Origin: Eunapius fragilis
Taxonomy: Eukaryota > Porifera > Demospongiae > Spongillida > Spongillidae
DNA length: 64,000 nt
Direction of reading: 5' to 3'
NCBI GenBank assembly: GCA_963681505.1
Contig: OY811971.1
Coordinates: 2,200,090 to 2,264,089 of the forward strand
In this document: positions 59,314 to 64,000 of the stretch, piece by piece
How the letters are laid out: every line of letters begins with the position of its first letter
Numbering within the stretch: the first letter of the stretch is position 1
Translations under genes and position numbers: made by a program
Notes under the pieces: generated by a model
What the model was told of the DNA's origin: nothing
Databases searched by the model: none
Seen by the model: the letters and a program-made list of their open reading frames with translations, nothing else

Positions 59314-59452
59314 CTGGATACGCTGGACCTCAGCCCTCCACTGTCCAGCCTTTTGCAAGGCCTCCTCTACAGCCTTAGCAGTGGGCAGCTCAACAGGGAT
59401 GTCCTGGGCCTTCACCCGTAGCTGCTGGAGGACTGACCCTGCATGTGGTGGC
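59314..59452 (-). CDS. KDM5: KDM5 exon, PLU-1 region 3
   Basis: Acceptor CTGCAG, donor GTGGGT. It encodes LQQLRVKAQDIPVELPTAKA and VEEALQKAGQWRAEVQRIQ, the Leu/Trp-spaced helices of the PLU-1 domain. Confidence 0.8.
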
Positions 59453-59524
59453 CTGCAGTAATGACACATCCACTCCCCACCTTCACACACACACACACCA
59501 CATGCACCACTTAAGCACAATAAC

Positions 59525-59645
59525 CTTTGCTTGAGGATGGCCTTTCTCTTCTGCTCCCAGTCTTGGGCAGCAGAGAGGACTTCTTTGACCTTGTCCAGGA
59601 CACCTTCTACAGCTGCAGAGGTCTCCAGTTCACCCACTATGCTCT
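59525..59645 (-). CDS. KDM5: KDM5 exon, PLU-1 region 2
   Basis: Encodes VGELETSAAVEGVLDKVKEV, LSAAQDWEQKRKAILKQ with donor GTTATT at 59524. The acceptor is one of two AGs near 59645. It matches the helix ending in W-x2-KAKxLL of KDM5. Confidence 0.7.
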
Positions 59646-59679
59646 ACAGACATGCTGTGGAATGGACCAACCTCTGTTC

Positions 59680-59990
59680 TGGGGCAGACTTGAACCTTGC
59701 TTAATGATGTTCTTCACCGTATCAATACTCATCACCTCCAGTTTGAGCTTTGCTTCAGTTTCTGAGACCCAGCGAAGCTGGTTCAGAACCTGACAACATT
59801 GCATAACAAAGTTGGTTGTACATGCCCACACGTAGGTAATTTACATTCTTTAGCTCAGTCAGTTGCCCTACAGCTGGCTGATGGACCCAAACTGTCCATT
59901 CTCAAAGGACTGGGTCAGTTCTACCAACTCTTCGGCTGCCTTGGCTTGGAACGCCTCTGTATGTCTGAGCCTCTCCTGTAGCAACAAGAC
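59680..59990 (-). CDS. KDM5: KDM5 exons, PLU-1 region 1
   Basis: Two exons: about 59990-59880 after acceptor GCTACAG (ERLRHTEAFQAKAAEELVEL), and about 59789-59680 after acceptor TTGTCAG (VLNQLRWVSETEAKLKLEVM, SIDTVKNIIKQGSSLP). They match the early PLU-1 repeats. Exact donors are not certain. Confidence 0.6.
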
Positions 59991-60141
59991 CATAAGGCTT
60001 ACCACTGTCCCCCCCCACCACCCCACCACTGTCCCCCCACCCCACACCTCCTCCCATCCCACACATCACGGTACCACGTACCCTCAAAGGTTCAAGGGCA
60101 GCACATTGTCAAACGCTACCCACCCACAGCTGGGATAGCAC

Positions 60142-60274
60142 CTGCTGACCTGGCTTTTCTGGTAGGCCTCCATCCAGAATGCATTCCACCTGATTGCACC
60201 AGTTCTTGAAGTACGCTGCTCTCTGCTGAACCAACATGACCATTCCATGCAGCTCCTTCATGGTATACCTGTAT
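60142..60274 (-). CDS. KDM5: KDM5 exon joining C5HC2 finger to PLU-1
   Basis: Acceptor GTGTGTAG, donor GTGCTA (or GTCAGC eight bases earlier). It encodes YRYTMKELHGMVMLVQQRAA, YFKNWCNQVECILDG, matching YRYTLDDLYPMMNALKLRAE of KDM5. The Arg codon before YRYT is split with the preceding exon (AAGAG|A). Confidence 0.8.
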
Positions 60275-60891
60275 CTACACACACACCATAGAGCTGTAGA
60301 AAAGTAATTAAACACTAGGTTTAAAAAAAAACTCTTCTAACTTCTGACATATTAAGGAAACGGCATAACTACCTGTAGCTATTACACAACGCACATACAA
60401 CAGGTGACTTCCTTCATTTGAAAGCATAATTTAGCAGGTGGCCATCGGCCATGTTCTAGTAATTTTAGGAAAGTTCTAACTAATGTGTCACATGCCCGGC
60501 GTTTTGGCCATTTAAATATTTAATGAATTGATCTTCATGGGGCATAATACATGTATCTCATTGATGTTATGATATATCAATATCTATCAAGTTCATATCC
60601 ACCTTTACCACAAGTGAGATACTTCTTGAAACACTTGCAATAATGCTACTTATATTTATGGCACGAGCAAGCAAGATCTAGACATAGACACACACACACA
60701 TGTATGTGGCTCTGCAAGTAATATTGATGCCACAATATGAGCGAAGAGAAAATTAACCCAAGATGATGCTCATTTCATTAACTATTGGATGTGATATGAA
60801 CGGTCCGACCATTTCTATAAAAAGGCCTAGTAAATTCAACTACTATTGGTCATTTGAGTTCCATTTCTTAAATCATGCCCTGCCTTCATAC

Positions 60892-60958
60892 CTCTTAATC
60901 TTCTTGGAATTTGGACATCCACAGAGATGGTTCACATGATAAGGGAAAACCACTTTGC
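60892..60958 (-). CDS. KDM5: KDM5 exon, second half of C5HC2 zinc finger
   Basis: 67 bp with acceptor TTTTGCAG and donor GTATGA. It encodes [20 protein letters not shown]; the His and two Cys complete the C5HC2 finger started in the upstream exon. Confidence 0.8.
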
Positions 60959-61062
60959 CTGCAAAAATAAAATAAAAATAACAACATCACTAAGGGTGTT
61001 ACAATTCAGAAGGGCGGTGTGGAGAGTGGGCTGCCCCCCCCCCCCCCTCCCAGTGCCCTTAC

Positions 61063-61180
61063 CTGATGGACAGCTACTGCACTGTACAGCTGACAGGAAA
61101 CATGTGGCCCTACAGAAGCAACACTGCCGCTCATCATCTGACATCAACTCAAACACCATCCTCTCTTCATTGACGATGCC
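61063..61180 (-). CDS. KDM5: KDM5 exon, first half of C5HC2 zinc finger
   Basis: Acceptor CACCTAG, donor GTAAGG. It encodes [37 protein letters not shown], matching the SERMDFELLPDDERQC block of KDM5. Confidence 0.85.
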
Positions 61181-61327
61181 CTAGGTGGGTTTGAGGGGAT
61201 AATGGCCGCAATAGCAAGTATTACCGGCTGTTGCTCTAACCACACACACACATCCACACACACAGATAAATAAACACAACCACACACACACACACACACA
61301 CATCCACACACACATAAATAAACACAT

Positions 61328-61363
<36 letters not shown>

Positions 61364-61372
61364 CTGGCAAAC

Positions 61373-61567
61373 CTGTTGCTCAAGTTCTCCCTGCTGTTTC
61401 TCCTCCTGCTTGTACATAGTGACGGCATCGTTGGCTTCATCAACCAGCAGCACCAAGTCCAACTTCTGTGGGTCAGCCATTATCTTGGACAGCATCTCGT
61501 CGTGGGAGAACACGGGAGACCTGCACATGGTCTGGTAGTGGCTGGAACACTGCTGTCCCAAAGACAG
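61373..61567 (-). CDS. KDM5: KDM5 exon after JmjC
   Basis: Acceptor ACCTCAG, donor GTTTGC. It encodes LSLGQQCSSHYQTMCRSPVF, SHDEMLSKIMADPQKLDLVL and a Glu/Gln-rich end. It matches LGRQCVEHYR and the VFSHDEMICKMA block that closes the KDM5 JmjC region. (CA)n microsatellites fill the downstream intron (61230-61360). Confidence 0.85.
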
Positions 61568-61607
61568 CTGAGGTGCACACAACAAGAGGATGTGGGGGAT
61601 TGAGTTA

Positions 61608-61769
<162 letters not shown>

Positions 61770-61851
61770 CTAAGTGTTTAAGCCATGAGATCGCTTAAGA
61801 CACCAGGGGAGGGAGGTGGGGACTGGAGGAGACATCTCTATGTGCACTCAC

Positions 61852-62014
61852 TGGAATGCCATTCTGCATCAGGATACTTGGAGACAGGTTGGACACAAGG
61901 TGATGGAGTAGGTCGGGTTGGTCCTCAAACAGTTCTGGAGCCTGGTCCTTCATTGTGGCCTCCAGAGCTTCAGCATAGGCCTGGGGAACACCATACCATG
62001 TCTTTGGCTCACCC
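61852..62014 (-). CDS. KDM5: KDM5 exon, middle of JmjC domain
   Basis: Acceptor ATCCAG, donor GTGAGT. It encodes [54 protein letters not shown]. The [10 protein letters not shown] motif is diagnostic of KDM5 JmjC. The exon with the first two iron ligands, and the JmjN, ARID and PHD1 exons, are not found upstream before the window ends; zinc-finger module sequence begins at about 62500. Confidence 0.9.
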
Positions 62015-62044
62015 CTGGATGATAGAATTGAGAACAGTCAAAAT

Positions 62045-62078
<34 letters not shown>

Positions 62079-62539
62079 ATTAATCTGTGAATGTGTACTT
62101 CGTCATAGTGTGAAGGTCTGATTGGAATTTCCAGACAAATATAAGATAACATAATTGTTCTAACTGCTTCACAAAAGCAGTAGCTAGTAGCTCACACATA
62201 GAGATGCGTTCTTGCAGTGCACATTGGAACAAAAAGCCTATTATTCACAGAGATGCAAATCAGCAACTGCCAAACATCCATATTTATTGACTGGGGCATG
62301 AAAGTGGCTAAGAACAGTAGCAACAGCTTGTTTAATATCACAACAGGGCTTGTATCAATGTGAGATTGCATATTGCCTGTTAACTGTATGCTAGATGAAA
62401 CAGTAAGTTACCAGAGAATGAAAAAGCATGTGCCCAAAGGGGTTACCTATTAATGACTGGCCTGCTTGTGGTTTACTCCTTGTCAAAATTTCAAACTGCA
62501 TGCATGGTCAAAGGGAGCCGATGGTAACAAGCGCCACAA

Positions 62540-62830
62540 GTTAAATGACTTTAGTAGACTCTATGTTTCATGCATCATTATGATTTTGTTCGTACCAGGA
62601 TGATTATATAGATGATAGATCAGATCATCAATATAGTATACTATCTCTGCCGGTACAAAACACTTACAACTGGTCTCACTGGTTTTCCTCCCTCTTTCAG
62701 CAGCCTTTGCCCCAACCCAAGTCTGATATAAACACATGACATATATACGAACTCCACGTTAATAATCAGCGGAATAATATTTTAATCACATGCAGTGAAT
62801 CTTTTAGAAATCATATAACTATGTACATAC
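62540..62830 (-). promoter_or_regulatory. Conserved upstream block, copy 9
   Basis: Keeps ACTGGTCTCACTGGTTTTCC, CCTCTTTCAG and degraded E-boxes (ACACATGACA, ATCACATGCAG). No zinc-finger gene remains at lower coordinates; KDM5 exons follow instead. Confidence 0.4.
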
Positions 62831-63099
62831 TCTGATCGTACAATAGATGGCATATAAAAATAAACAAGGAAATGGGACAGAAAAATGAAATAGGTCGATG
62901 CAAGTTATGTTTAGTGCACTCCTGACCAATGCGGATTTAAAGGCCTACCTTTATTCTTCAAGGAAGCGTTGGGGAGATCATTTTCCATAATAATCTTAAT
63001 TTAAAACTCTATGTTGAATTGAATTACATTGCAACAATTACATTCCATTTCATGTTCTGCAGCAATGTGTACATGATTGATTCTGTGTGTATCATGCAT

Positions 63100-63716
63100 T
63101 GCTTATTGTGGCTGGGAGTAGGGGCAGTACTGGAGATGATGCTTCAAACCACTCTTGTCACATACTTCTTGTCACATCCTTCAGAGGGACATCTTAACTT
63201 CTCACCAAGGTGCTTTCTGCCATGCTCTTTCAGAGCAGAAATAGACTTGAAAGATTTCCTGCAGAAACACTTATAAGGTCGATCATTGCTGTGGACCATC
63301 ATATGGTATGTGAGACCTGTTCTGTAGGAATACTGCTTGTTGCAAATAGTACACTTGAATCTTCTAACTCCTGTGTGGACAACCATGTGCATAATCAAAT
63401 GTTCTTTTTGTCCAAATGCCTTCCCACATTCAGAACACTTGTAGTTCTATTATTGAGTATGAACAACCATGTGTCTTTTCAGATTTCCTCTTAGACTAGA
63501 TGCCTTCCCACATTCAGAACACTGACAGCTCTTTTCTTGAGTATGGACAACCATGTGACTCTTCAGATTTTCCTTACGACCAAATGCCTTCCCACATTCA
63601 GAACACTGATAGTTCTTTTCTTTTGTATGGACAACCATGTGCCTTGTCAGATCTCCCTTAAGACCAAATGCCTTTCCACATTCAGAGCAATCATGTATTT
63701 TAGCAGCTGTGCTCAT
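63100..63716 (-). pseudogene. C2H2 zinc-finger gene I, nonsense and frameshift
   Basis: Starts at the conserved ATG 63716 (MSTAAKIHDC). Three fingers are sound (LKGDLTR, RKENLKS, LRGNLKR helices), then two consecutive stops replace the linker codons at about 63447-63452. A deletion near 63157 shifts the final finger so that it ends early (KKYVTRVV). A pseudogene unless a short three-finger protein is made. Confidence 0.75.
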
Positions 63717-63831
63717 CTTCCTCGGGTGAGCTATATAACATTAATTTGGCAGTTAATAGAAAATTACAGTAATTTGCAAAAAGACTAATTTATGTCTAGT
63801 TGATAGTTTTCAGCATTCCTTGACCACTAAG

Positions 63832-63905
63832 GGGGCGGGGCATGTGATTTAACCCCATAGGTTAGGCGTCATAACCATACTGTGTACGGTAACAAAGTGA
63901 AACCT
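63832..63905 (-). promoter_or_regulatory. Candidate promoter of gene I
   Basis: GGGGGCGGGGCATGTGATTT and AACCATACTGTGTACGGTAA, as upstream of the sister genes. The gene it serves is a pseudogene. Confidence 0.4.
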
Positions 63906-63910
63906 ACACC

Positions 63911-64000
63911 CAGTGGTGGATCCAAAGGAAGGGGGGGGGGGGGGGAGGAGGTAGCAATGTCATCCTGGGAAGAGTGGTGGCCATGTTTTTTGGTGTCCTG
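63911..64000. mobile_element. CAGTGGTGGATCC end and start of a second THAP element
   Basis: The CAGTGGTGGATCCAAAGG end is followed by a G-run. From about 63952, the sequence GCAATGTCATCCTGGGAAG then GGCCATGTTTTTTGGTGTCC matches, on the plus strand, the 5' region of the THAP/DDE remnant (complement of 28870-28925). Another copy therefore starts at the window edge. Confidence 0.5.

Overview
The window is intron-rich animal DNA, most likely from an early-branching or marine invertebrate; the species cannot be fixed from sequence alone. The evidence is spliced exons with GT/AG borders for conserved eukaryotic nuclear proteins (KDM5 histone demethylase, FEN1 nuclease, a nibrin/NBN-like protein), a C2H2 zinc-finger gene family, decayed hAT, Gypsy-type and THAP/DDE transposons, many inverted-repeat elements, and several kb of minisatellite. 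No bacterial operons, tRNA, rRNA or CRISPR array was seen.

Layout. 1-7.4 kb is transposon territory: two foldback elements, a broken hAT transposase with a TTAA-flanked element inside it, and a 524-bp element with 9-bp target duplications carrying a RecQ-like helicase fragment. From 7.6 kb to the end the sequence is dominated by repeats of one module, read on the minus strand: NBN-like exons (central region, K, F, M, R), then a conserved upstream block, then a single-exon C2H2 zinc-finger gene. A 20-22 bp minisatellite lies in the NBN-like introns. I count eleven copies of the M exon, four of the K exon, nine zinc-finger genes or pseudogenes plus one stub, and about nine upstream blocks.

KDM5 frames this array. 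Its JmjC, C5HC2, PLU-1 and second PHD exons lie at 58.2-62.0 kb and its last exons, ending in the third PHD finger, at 13.7-14.7 kb, in the correct order on the minus strand. The same intronic stretch occurs next to both parts, which suggests that the 43-kb array sits in, or was created from, one KDM5 intron. A second, degraded copy of the JmjC-to-PLU-1 exons lies at 41.7-43.3 kb and a small fragment at 19.5 kb. The last four exons of FEN1 lie on the plus strand at 21.9-22.9 kb.

Later insertions interrupt the modules: a 152-bp MITE in an NBN K exon, a 2.8-kb relative of it that carries its own 36-bp minisatellite, a 5'-truncated Gypsy-like pol fragment, a SAP/Tudor-like gene remnant, and a hAT-type element splitting an NBN R exon. 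The best candidates for working genes are zinc-finger genes A (10.5 kb), C (23.7 kb), H (49.5 kb) and possibly F (33.8 kb), and KDM5. The other copies show stops, frameshifts, lost splice sites or lost starts. All names rest on recognising motifs by eye; no search was run.
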